Part shown: piece after piece, positions 1 through 5,974 of the stretch
How the letters are laid out: each line of letters starts with the position of its first letter
Position numbering within the stretch: position 1 is the stretch's first letter
Program-made: the position numbers and the translations under genes
The notes under the pieces: generated by a model
Database searches by the model: none
The model's input: the letters and a program-made list of their open reading frames with translations, nothing else
Told to the model about the DNA's origin: nothing
Origin: Betaproteobacteria bacterium
GTDB taxonomy: Bacteria > Pseudomonadota > Gammaproteobacteria > Burkholderiales > SG8-41
Length of the DNA: 11,998 bases
Assembly (NCBI GenBank): GCA_025356695.1
Contig: JANXSE010000062.1
Coordinates: 1 to 11,998, forward strand
Direction of reading: 5' to 3'

Positions 1-183
1 CAGAAACCCCACCTGCGGGTCCAGCCCATGCACCTCCAGGGCCGAGCGGCAATCGTGGCCCAGCATCGCATACAGGAACGACAGCAGCGCGTTGATGCGG
101 TCGAGCGGCGGGCGGCGGGAGCGCGTGGTAAAGCGGAGGGCGGGGCCATCCACGCGCACGAGGTCGTCGAACACGCCGAAATA
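1..183 (-). pseudogene. cas1: Cas1 C-terminal-domain fragment (type I-C-like), joined to tctB; extends past window edge
   Basis: Codons 98-150 of the minus-strand reading show the central Cas1 signature: a D-G-P-A-L-R-F strand, then R-S-R-R-P-P-L-D-R-I-N-A-L-L-S-F-L-Y (residues 108-125), then H-D-C-R-S-A-L-E and G-L-D-P-Q-V-G-F-L at the window edge. Cas1 is the metal-dependent integrase that, with Cas2, inserts new spacers into CRISPR arrays. In Cas1 the first metal ligand is a Glu in an R-G-x-E-G motif just before the Y-F-x-V-F word; here TctB sequence occupies that place, so this ligand and the N-terminal beta domain are missing. The second ligand, His in G-F-L-H, would be the next codon outside the window. 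Hand-counted GC over 1-180 is about 69%, against about 63% over 181-420. As read, this cannot be a complete, active integrase. The Cas1 assignment is confident; the pseudogene label is an inference, since an assembly join is equally possible. Confidence 0.8.
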
Positions 184-450
184 CAGCGCGGTCCACACCG
201 TCACGCCGCCGATCAGCCACAGGTGGCGGAAACTTTCGCGTGGACCTTTGACCGCCGGCGCATCGTCGCGCTTGAGCGTTTCGATAAACAACAAGATCGC
301 GGCGAGGATCAAGGCGATGCCGAGGAGCACCGGAAACGCCTTGGGGCCGAGCGGGTCGCCGATCTCGAGCGTGGGAATCTGCGCAGTCGCGTAGAGGTAA
401 ACGGCGGCCAGCAACAAAGTGGCGGCGCCTATGATTCGATCGATCATCAT
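1..450 (-). CDS. Chimeric ORF: TctB-family transporter subunit (residues 1-~97) running in frame into a Cas1 C-terminal fragment; 3' end beyond window
   Basis: I translated this by hand on the minus strand: 150 open codons from ATG at 450-448 to the window edge. Residues 1-89 look like TctB, the small membrane subunit of tripartite tricarboxylate transporters, which works with TctA and a periplasmic binding protein. They hold a hydrophobic segment at ~6-22, the G-P-K-A-F-P motif at 35-40 typical of the family, a second segment at ~41-58, a charged loop, and a third at ~77-93 with V-W-T-A-L-Y-F. TctB should go on to a fourth membrane helix. Instead, after Y90-F91-G92-V93-F94-D95-D96-L97 (bases 183-160), the frame continues as Cas1. 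The start codon lies 4 nt after the TPP-enzyme stop, so the TctB part is probably co-transcribed and may be translationally coupled. Recognition of TctB is moderately firm. Whether the joined protein exists is doubtful. Confidence 0.7.
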   Translation of the reverse strand, partial: MMIDRIIGAATLLLAAVYLYATAQIPTLEIGDPLGPKAFPVLLGIALILAAILLFIETLKRDDAPAVKGPRESFRHLWLIGGVTVWTALYFGVFDDLVRVDGPALRFTTRSRRPPLDRINALLSFLYAMLGHDCRSALEVHGLDPQVGFL

Positions 451-454
451 CGCT

Positions 455-2068
455 TCACATCTGGTGTTTGTATTCGGCGGGGTTGATGCGCGCCTCGATC
501 AGCGTGAAACGCTTGCTGTTAAGCGCGACGCGCGCGACTTTTTTCAGTTCAACGGCGTTATTGACGACAAAACCGTTGCCGCCGTAGGCCTCGGCCAGCA
601 TCACGTAGTCCGGGCTGCCGGTGGACACGCCGGTTTCAGTGAGTTTCATGCGCTGCTGCTTGAGCTTGATTAGCGATAACGTGTCGTCGCGGAACACGAC
701 GATGGTCAATGCCAGTTTATGGTGCGCAAGCAGTGCCATTTCGCCGATCACCATGTCGAGCCCGGCCTCGCCCATCATCGCCAGTACCGGCCGTTTCGGA
801 AACAGCAGGCTGGCGGCAATCGCCGACGGCAGCGCGTAGCCCATCGTGCCGAGGCCGTTCGATTGCAAAAGGCGCCGCGATTCGAACGACTTCCAGACAT
901 GATTGATCAGAATACGGTGCGAACCGGTATCGATCGTCGCGATGGTGTCGCGCGGAAACACCTCGCGCAGCGCACAGGCGACCTGGTAAGGCCCCATGCC
1001 CCTGACCGGCGTGCTTTCGATCGCATGCATGATGGTGCGACGATAGCGGTCAAGGTCGGCATCGAGCCAGCGCGATGGCGCGCGTTTCGGCGCCGCCTGC
1101 GTCAGCGTCTGCAGGCAGCCGGCGATGCTGCCCGCGTATTCGCAGGCGCTGCGATAGACGTGGTGCGTATTCGGCACGAGGTCGATGTTGACGGTCGATT
1201 TTTTCTCATCCCACGGGGCGATCCAGTCGGCGCGCAGCTCCACCGGATCAAAACCGATGGTAAGGATCAGATCGGCCTCGCGTACGTGCGCCATGTGGAT
1301 TTTGTCCACCACGGGGCTCAGTCCCGTCGCGCCCACACTGAGCGCATGGTCTTCGGGCACCACGCCCTTGGCCTTGTAGGTGGTGATCAGCGGAATGCGC
1401 CAGGCCTCAAGAAAACGTTTCAGTTCGCGTTCTGCGTTATCGATTTGCACGCCGAGGCCGACCAGCGCCAGCGGCCGTTTCGCTTTTTTCAGCCATGCTT
1501 CTATTGCCGCGCGGTCGTCGCGCCGCGGCAGCGTGCGTACGATGGCCGGTGCAAACCTTCGCGCCTCCGCCTGTTCTGCCGCCGCCACATCCGTTGGCAG
1601 ATTGAAATGCACGGGGCCGGGCATCGGCGAGCGCGCAATCGCCAGCCCTTTGCGCACTTGCTCGAATGCATTGGCTGGCGCCACCGTGGTCGTCCACTTC
1701 ACCAGTGGCCGCAGCAGCGACTCCTGGTCGAAAATCTGGTGCGTGTAAATCGGCTTGAGATTGGCCGCGACTTCGCCCGTAATGACGATCAGGGCCGAAC
1801 GGTCGAGCGAGGCCTGCGCCACGGCAGTTGCCGTGTTGGCAATCCCCGGCCCCAGCGTGGCGACCAATACACCGGGGCGCCCGGTCAGCTGGTAGGACGC
1901 CTCGGCCATGATGCCGGCGCCCATTTCGTGCTTGGTCAGAATGAATTTGATGCCGGTTTTGCGAAAGGCTTCGAGCAACTCGAGCACTTCGCCACCGGGA
2001 ATGCCGAACGCGTAGCGAACGCCTTCCTCATAGAGCGCGTGGGCGATGATTTCCGCTGTCTTGGGCAA
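455..2068 (-). CDS. Thiamine-pyrophosphate-dependent enzyme, acetolactate synthase-like large subunit, divergent metal motif
   Basis: A 537-residue protein with the three-domain plan of TPP decarboxylases and carboligases: a Pyr domain at ~1-170 with the cofactor-activating Glu48 (T-K-H-E-M-G-A-G), a central domain at ~190-320, and a PP domain at ~360-530. Family members cleave or join 2-oxo acids or acyl-CoAs in the cytoplasm; the substrate here is unknown. The metal/diphosphate motif, usually G-D-G followed ~27 residues later by N, reads G433-E434-A435-G436 and R460-D461-D462. L-S-L-I-x-L-K-Q follows, which I recall from a proteobacterial subgroup annotated only as TPP-binding proteins. The start is TTG at 2068: the frame stays open upstream to an in-frame TAA, but I found no in-frame ATG or GTG there. 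A weak GAAAG lies 9 nt before the TTG. The tctB-like gene follows 4 nt after the stop, hinting at carboxylate uptake coupled to this enzyme. Confidence 0.85.
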   Translation of the reverse strand: MPKTAEIIAHALYEEGVRYAFGIPGGEVLELLEAFRKTGIKFILTKHEMGAGIMAEASYQLTGRPGVLVATLGPGIANTATAVAQASLDRSALIVITGEVAANLKPIYTHQIFDQESLLRPLVKWTTTVAPANAFEQVRKGLAIARSPMPGPVHFNLPTDVAAAEQAEARRFAPAIVRTLPRRDDRAAIEAWLKKAKRPLALVGLGVQIDNAERELKRFLEAWRIPLITTYKAKGVVPEDHALSVGATGLSPVVDKIHMAHVREADLILTIGFDPVELRADWIAPWDEKKSTVNIDLVPNTHHVYRSACEYAGSIAGCLQTLTQAAPKRAPSRWLDADLDRYRRTIMHAIESTPVRGMGPYQVACALREVFPRDTIATIDTGSHRILINHVWKSFESRRLLQSNGLGTMGYALPSAIAASLLFPKRPVLAMMGEAGLDMVIGEMALLAHHKLALTIVVFRDDTLSLIKLKQQRMKLTETGVSTGSPDYVMLAEAYGGNGFVVNNAVELKKVARVALNSKRFTLIEARINPAEYKHQM

Positions 2069-2267
2069 AGTTGGGCACTTTCGAATGATGCGGCCGGCGC
2101 CGACCTGGAGAAAAGGCTGCCCTACCGGGGCAAAAACGATGAGTTACGATGATAACACGCAGGTGTGGCACGAGTTTCCTGCACCGGCATCGCGTTGCAA
2201 AACTGCAGAACCCGGGCCACCGCGAAATCCCGACAGGCCTTTACCCGCCAGATGACCACCTGTATTT

Positions 2268-2298
2268 TTGCGGGAAGACCGCGGCACGCCGATATAAT
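2268..2298 (+). promoter_or_regulatory. Candidate sigma70 promoter for the FAD oxidoreductase gene
   Basis: A consensus -10 hexamer TATAAT lies at 2293-2298, 23 nt before the ATG at 2322. The best -35 match is TTGCGG at 2268-2273, which keeps only the TTG and leaves a 19-nt spacer, longer than ideal. Transcription would start near 2305, giving a leader of roughly 17 nt with only a weak GGA at 2310-2312 as ribosome site. This 253-bp region also separates the divergent TPP-enzyme gene, but I saw no convincing promoter for the minus strand and no clear operator repeat. Confidence 0.45.
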
Positions 2299-2321
2299 CC
2301 GCTTTCACCGGATGATATTGA

Positions 2322-3743
2322 ATGACCACTATCGCAAACAAAATTTTTCTCGACGGACTCGCCGCCATCGTCGGCGCCAAGGGTCTGCTGACCGCCGCGG
2401 ACGATATTGCGCCCTACCTCACCGACTGGCGCGGCATCTATGTCGGGCAGGCGTCCGCAGTGGTGCGCCCCGCCAACCGCGATGAACTGGCAAAAGTGGT
2501 CGCTCTGTGCGCGCAGGATAAAGTCATCGTCGTGCCACAGGGCGGCAACACCGGCATGTGCGGAGCGGCGACACCGTCATCGAGCGGGCCTTGCATCGTC
2601 GTTTGTTTATTGCGCATGAACCGCATCATCGACGTCGATGCGCTCAACAACACCATGACAGTCGAAGCCGGCTGCCTGCTCGCCAATATCCAGCAGGCGG
2701 CAGTCGATGCCGGGCGCCTGTTTCCGCTTTCGCTGGGATCCGAGGGCAGTTGCCAGATCGGCGGTAACCTCTCGACCAACGCCGGCGGCGTCAACGTGCT
2801 GCGCTACGGTAATACGCGCGACCTCGTACTCGGACTTGAAGTGGTGCTGCCCGACGGCCGCATCTGGAACGGCCTGCGCGCCCTGCGCAAAGACAACACC
2901 GGTTACGATCTCAAACACCTGTTCATCGGCGCCGAAGGCACGCTCGGCATCATCAGCGCCGCCGTGCTCAAGCTGTTCCCGCGACCGCGTTCACAGGCGG
3001 TGGCCTTCGCCGCGGTAACCGATCCGGACGCTGCCGTTGCCCTGCTGGCCCTATTGCGCGCGCAGTGCGGCGATTGCATCACCGCGTTCGAACTGATCTC
3101 GCGCTCCTGTCTCGATCTCGTCTTCAAACACATTCCCGGCACCCGCGATCCGTTATCCAGCGCCCACGCGTGGACGATCCTGACGCAGCTCGGCGACTCC
3201 GGCGACGATGCGGCACTGCAGTCAAAAGTTGAAACCGCGCTCGGAGAAGCCGTAGAGCAGGGGCTGGTGCAGGATGCCGCGATTGCCTCGAACCAAGCGC
3301 AGGCGGCTGCGTTGTGGAAATTACGCGAATCCATCCCCGATGCAGCGCGCGCCGCCGGTCTGGTTTACCGGCACGACATCTCGGTGGCCGTCAGCAAAAT
3401 TCCGCAATTCATCCGCACCGCCGGCGCGGCGCTGGAAAATCATTTTCCCGGCACTCGTGTGATCTGCTTCGGCCATCTGGGCGACGGCAATCTGCATTAC
3501 AACGCCTTCGTGCCCGGACGCGACCGCAGCGACGCCGCCGCGCGCGAAGCCACCGACGTCAATCGCATCGTGCACGACGTGGTCAACAGCCTCGACGGCA
3601 GCATCAGTGCGGAACACGGCATCGGCATGTCCAAGCGCGCGGAACTGGCGCGCTGCAAGGATCCACTGGAACTTGAACTGATGCGCAGCGTCAAACAGGC
3701 TCTCGACCCGGCCGGGATATTGAACCCCGGCAAGATTTTTTGA
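2322..3743 (+). CDS. FAD-binding oxidoreductase, GlcD / D-2-hydroxyglutarate dehydrogenase-like
   Basis: A 473-residue protein of the vanillyl-alcohol-oxidase/PCMH superfamily with an N-terminal FAD-binding domain (~40-220) and a C-terminal FAD-oxidase domain (~230-470). Visible marks are the FAD diphosphate loop P-Q-G-G-N-T-G-M-C-G at 72-81, the S-x-G-S-E-G-S-C-Q-I-G-G-N-L-S-T-N-A-G-G stretch at 137-156, and G-A-E-G-T-L-G-I at 203-210. The C-terminal metal/substrate motif G-H-L-G-D-G-N-L-H-Y-N is at 384-394, with E431-H432-G433-I-G following. Such enzymes oxidise D-2-hydroxy acids (D-lactate, glycolate, D-2-hydroxyglutarate) to 2-oxo acids and pass electrons to a quinone, electron-transfer flavoprotein or cytochrome. 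The exact substrate cannot be told here. No signal peptide is seen. The gene is divergent from the TPP enzyme and may share its pathway. The family ending L-D-P-x-G-I-L-N-P-G-K-I-F shows that the C-terminus is complete. Confidence 0.9.
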   Translation: MTTIANKIFLDGLAAIVGAKGLLTAADDIAPYLTDWRGIYVGQASAVVRPANRDELAKVVALCAQDKVIVVPQGGNTGMCGAATPSSSGPCIVVCLLRMNRIIDVDALNNTMTVEAGCLLANIQQAAVDAGRLFPLSLGSEGSCQIGGNLSTNAGGVNVLRYGNTRDLVLGLEVVLPDGRIWNGLRALRKDNTGYDLKHLFIGAEGTLGIISAAVLKLFPRPRSQAVAFAAVTDPDAAVALLALLRAQCGDCITAFELISRSCLDLVFKHIPGTRDPLSSAHAWTILTQLGDSGDDAALQSKVETALGEAVEQGLVQDAAIASNQAQAAALWKLRESIPDAARAAGLVYRHDISVAVSKIPQFIRTAGAALENHFPGTRVICFGHLGDGNLHYNAFVPGRDRSDAAAREATDVNRIVHDVVNSLDGSISAEHGIGMSKRAELARCKDPLELELMRSVKQALDPAGILNPGKIF

Positions 3744-3799
3744 GTCTGTCGCAAGGTTTTACCGCGCGGCGCGACCAAATTCCGCCTGAACAGAACAAC

Positions 3800-3805
3800 A
3801 GGAGA
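3800..3805 (+). promoter_or_regulatory. Strong ribosome binding site of msrB
   Basis: AGGAGA lies 5 nt before the msrB ATG, the best Shine-Dalgarno match noted in the window. It fixes the msrB start at 3811. The 67-nt gap after the FAD oxidase gene holds no clear terminator: a GTCGC...GCGAC pair near 3748-3776 has a long loop and no T-run. Confidence 0.7.
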
Positions 3806-3810
3806 ACGGC

Positions 3811-4206
3811 ATGGCTGACAAAATCGTCAAATCAGCACAGGAATGGCAACAGGCGCTGACGCCCGAGCAGTACCAGGTCGCGCGCGAAAAAGGCACGGAA
3901 CGCGCGTTTACCGGCGCCTTCTGGGACAACCATGACCAGGGCGTTTACCGCTGCGTGTGCTGCGGTGCCGAATTGTTCCGCTCCGACCACAAATTCGATT
4001 CCGGCAGCGGCTGGCCGAGCTTTTACCAGCCGGCGGCTGGCGAAAACGTTGCCACCGAGGATGACAGCAGCCATTTCATGCGCCGTACCGAGGTGGTCTG
4101 CAAGCGCTGTGACGCGCATCTCGGCCACGTTTTTGAAGACGGACCGAAGCCGACCGGCCTGCGCTATTGCATCAATTCCGCCTCGCTGAAATTCGACAAG
4201 GAATAA
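3811..4206 (+). CDS. msrB: Peptide-methionine (R)-S-oxide reductase MsrB
   Basis: A 131-residue MsrB of normal single-domain length. It reduces the R epimer of methionine sulfoxide in oxidised proteins, usually with thioredoxin as reductant; no export signal is seen, so it is cytoplasmic. The fold marks are all present: two zinc Cys pairs, C48-x2-C51 and C97-x2-C100, the G65-S-G-W-P-S-F71 substrate motif, H103-L-G-H106-V-F, and the catalytic Cys120 in R-Y-C-I-N-S-A. The N-terminal residues 1-35 match the usual W-x-x-x-L-T-P-E-Q-Y start. It is the first gene of a likely operon with yciB, bolA and the isomerase, an order I recall from many betaproteobacteria. Confidence 0.97.
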   Translation: MADKIVKSAQEWQQALTPEQYQVAREKGTERAFTGAFWDNHDQGVYRCVCCGAELFRSDHKFDSGSGWPSFYQPAAGENVATEDDSSHFMRRTEVVCKRCDAHLGHVFEDGPKPTGLRYCINSASLKFDKE

Positions 4207-4213
4207 GCGGCGC

Positions 4214-4261
4214 ATGGCATTGGACATCGGCGCGGCGGTACAGGACAATCTGCGCCGATGA
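4214..4261 (+). CDS. Possible 15-codon leader ORF overlapping the yciB start (ATGA)
   Basis: ATG at 4214 opens a 15-codon frame (M-A-L-D-I-G-A-A-V-Q-D-N-L-R-R) that ends at TGA 4259-4261, overlapping the yciB ATG (4258-4260) as ATGA. An AAGGAA sequence at 4198-4203, 10 nt ahead, is a good ribosome site for this small frame, whereas yciB has no clear site of its own. A reader that ends on the yciB start codon could load ribosomes onto yciB by coupling. This is an inference: so short a frame can occur by chance in GC-rich DNA, and I know no peptide family for it. Confidence 0.3.
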   Translation: MALDIGAAVQDNLRR

Positions 4262-4797
4262 AAGTCCTCTTCGATCTCTTTCCGCTGCTGGTTTTTTTCG
4301 GCGCCTACGCCACCGTCGACATCTTCTTCGCCACCGCGGCGATGATGGTGGCGACGACGCTGCAGGTTGCCTGGGCCTGGCTCAAGCACCGCAAGATCGA
4401 AAAAGTCCTGCTGATCAGCTTTGTCGCCATCATCGTCTTCGGCAGCATGACGCTGCTGTTGCACGACAAGCGCTTCATCATGATCAAGCCCACGATCGTC
4501 TACTGGATCATGTCGGGCGCGCTGCTGGTATCACACCTCTGGTTTCGCAAGAACCCGATCCGCCTGATGATGGAGAAGCACTTCGATGCGCCGGATGAGA
4601 TCTGGCGGCAATGGCTGTTCGTGTGGGCCGCCTTTTTCGGCGCGATGGGCGTGGTCAATCTCTTCGTCGCCTATACGTTCAGCGAAGATGTCTGGGTGAA
4701 ATTCAAGGTCTTCGGCACCCTCGCCATGTCGCTGGCGCTGGCCTTTCTCCAGGGCTGGCGCCTGATGCGTTACGCACGCCCCGAGACAACGGATTAG
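4258..4797 (+). CDS. yciB: YciB / septation protein A family inner-membrane protein
   Basis: A 179-residue polytopic membrane protein matching YciB (also named IspA/IspZ) over its whole length. It begins with the family's M-K-x-L-F-D-L-F-P start, followed by about five hydrophobic segments (around 3-20, 22-41, 49-66, 76-95 and 118-138, with more hydrophobicity at 150-167). The conserved markers H43-R-K, K81-P-T-I-x-Y-W and W138-V-N-L-x-V-A-Y-x-F-S-type sequences are present. YciB is an inner-membrane protein implicated in cell-envelope synthesis and septation; its biochemical activity is not settled. It lies in an operon after msrB (51-nt gap) and is followed by bolA after only 4 nt. The start is set by the conserved N-terminus; no good Shine-Dalgarno sequence precedes it. 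Confidence 0.93.
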   Translation: MKVLFDLFPLLVFFGAYATVDIFFATAAMMVATTLQVAWAWLKHRKIEKVLLISFVAIIVFGSMTLLLHDKRFIMIKPTIVYWIMSGALLVSHLWFRKNPIRLMMEKHFDAPDEIWRQWLFVWAAFFGAMGVVNLFVAYTFSEDVWVKFKVFGTLAMSLALAFLQGWRLMRYARPETTD

Positions 4798-4801
4798 CCC
4801 A

Positions 4802-5086
4802 ATGAACACCACACACCATGGCCACGACCTGATGGAACGCATCGAACAGCGACTCGCGGTGCTCAATCCGGACAGCGTCGAACTCAGCGACGATTCCGCC
4901 AAGCATGCCGGGCACGAGGGTGCCAAAAGCGGTGGCGGACACTTTGAATTGATCATTGTGTCGTCCCAGTTCGAGGGCAAGTCCCGCCAGGCCCGCCATC
5001 GCCTGATTTATGCCGCGCTGGGCGACATGATGCAGCGCGAAATACACGCCATCGCCATCAAGGCGTATACTGCCGACGAAATTTAA
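4802..5086 (+). CDS. bolA: BolA family protein
   Basis: A 94-residue BolA/IbaG-type protein. The class-II KH-like core runs from about residue 8 to 92: an N-terminal helix M-E-R-I-E-Q-R-L, a Gly-rich turn and strand G44-G-G-H-F-E-L-I-I-V-S, then the helix S61-R-Q-A-R-H-R-L-I-Y-A-A-L with the conserved His66. Family members bind [2Fe-2S] clusters together with monothiol glutaredoxins, and some act as transcriptional regulators of envelope and stress genes; which role applies here cannot be told. The ATG is 4 nt after the yciB stop, so translation is probably coupled. The extra His-rich N-terminus (M-N-T-T-H-H-G-H) is a minor local feature. The isomerase gene follows 19 nt downstream. Confidence 0.93.
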   Translation: MNTTHHGHDLMERIEQRLAVLNPDSVELSDDSAKHAGHEGAKSGGGHFELIIVSSQFEGKSRQARHRLIYAALGDMMQREIHAIAIKAYTADEI

Positions 5087-5093
5087 TTCGACC

Positions 5094-5099
5094 CAAGGA
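5094..5099 (+). promoter_or_regulatory. Ribosome binding site of the PpiC-type isomerase
   Basis: AAGGAA sits 6 nt before the ATG at 5106 and lies in the 19-nt gap after bolA. It supports the chosen start, which also gives a complete signal peptide. Confidence 0.6.
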
Positions 5100-5105
5100 A
5101 CCGCA

Positions 5106-5903
5106 ATGGATATTTCCACCCTTCCCCGCCGGATTTCGATCGTTTTGCTGTCTTTCGCAATGGCCATGACTGCGGCGGCTCAAGCCGCAGACCCGGTTGC
5201 CAAAGTCAATGGCACGGTCATTCCGCAAAGCCGTCTTGATGCCATGCTGAAAGGCGCAACCGCCCAGGGCCAGCCCGACTCTCCGGAACTGCGCAATCGC
5301 GTGCGCGACGAACTGATCACGCGCGAAGTGCTGCTGCAGGAAGCCTCGAAGAAAGGCATCGACAAGACGGCCGATGTGGTGAACCAGATCGAGTTCCAGC
5401 GCCAGAGCCTGATCATCCAGGCCTTCCTTGCCGACTACGTGCGCACCAATCCGGTCTCGGACGAAGTCCTGCGCAAGGAATATGAGAGCGCAAAGGCCGC
5501 CGCCGGCGCCAAGGAATACAAGGCGCGCCACATCCTGGTCAAGGAAGAATCCGAGGCCAAGCAGATCGTCGCCCAACTGAAAAAGGGCGGCAATTTCGAA
5601 AAAATCGCAGCCGAGAAATCGGAAGACACGGGCTCCAAAGGCCGCGGCGGCGATCTCGACTGGGCGTCGCCCGCGCGATACGTCAAACCCTTCGGCGATG
5701 CGCTGGTGAAGCTGAAAAAGGGCCAGATCACCGACCCCGCCGTGCAGACGCAGTTTGGCTGGCACATCATCCGTCTTGATGACGAACGCACGACCAAACT
5801 GCCGCCGTTCGAAGACGTCAAGGGCAACATCCAGCAGCAAATGCAGCAGCAGGTGGTGCAAAAGCTGATCGCCGATCTGCGCGCAAAAGCGAAGATCGAG
5901 TAG
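5106..5903 (+). CDS. Exported PpiC/parvulin-type peptidyl-prolyl cis-trans isomerase
   Basis: A 265-residue protein with a Sec signal peptide: R8-R9, a hydrophobic core at 10-22, and a likely cut after A-Q-A27. A SurA/PrsA-like helical chaperone region (~30-130) follows, then one parvulin domain (~138-225) with the family marks A140-R-H-I-L-V, the G-R-G-G-D-L-D-W turn at 179-186 and F218-G-W-H-I-I-R. The tail (235-265) is helical and Gln-rich. It should fold outer-membrane or secreted proteins in the periplasm by turning prolyl bonds. It lacks the second parvulin domain of SurA, which places it with the short PpiC/PrsA-like proteins common in betaproteobacteria. It is last in the msrB-yciB-bolA operon and is followed 20 nt later by a terminator. 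Confidence 0.93.
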   Translation: MDISTLPRRISIVLLSFAMAMTAAAQAADPVAKVNGTVIPQSRLDAMLKGATAQGQPDSPELRNRVRDELITREVLLQEASKKGIDKTADVVNQIEFQRQSLIIQAFLADYVRTNPVSDEVLRKEYESAKAAAGAKEYKARHILVKEESEAKQIVAQLKKGGNFEKIAAEKSEDTGSKGRGGDLDWASPARYVKPFGDALVKLKKGQITDPAVQTQFGWHIIRLDDERTTKLPPFEDVKGNIQQQMQQQVVQKLIADLRAKAKIE

Positions 5904-5923
5904 CGGGTCACGCGGTAACGGCC

Positions 5924-5959
5924 AATAAAAACGGCGCACCCGGGTGCGCCGTTTTTATT
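5924..5959. terminator. Perfect palindromic bidirectional intrinsic terminator
   Basis: A 36-nt perfect palindrome centred at 5941/5942. Its core is GGCGCACCCGGGTGCGCC, preceded by AATAAAAAC and followed by GTTTTTATT. RNA from either strand forms a GC-rich stem that ends in a U-rich tract, so it stops both the rightward msrB-to-isomerase operon and the leftward purL gene. It fits exactly in the 71-nt gap between the two convergent stop codons. Confidence 0.9.
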
Positions 5960-5974
5960 TGTTTCAAGCAAACT

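Noticed and set aside
28..486. 152-codon plus-strand frame at the left end
   Set aside because: The minus strand here encodes recognisable TctB and Cas1 sequence; the plus frame shows no family feature.
719..2152. 477-codon open frame on the plus strand opposite the TPP enzyme
   Set aside because: It is Arg/His/Gln-rich with no recognisable motif and lies antisense to a gene with clear TPP-enzyme domains; long antisense frames are common in GC-rich genes.
5058..5939. 293-codon minus-strand frame opposite the PpiC-type isomerase
   Set aside because: The plus strand has a signal peptide, a parvulin domain and a ribosome site; the minus frame has no family match I recognise and runs into the terminator.
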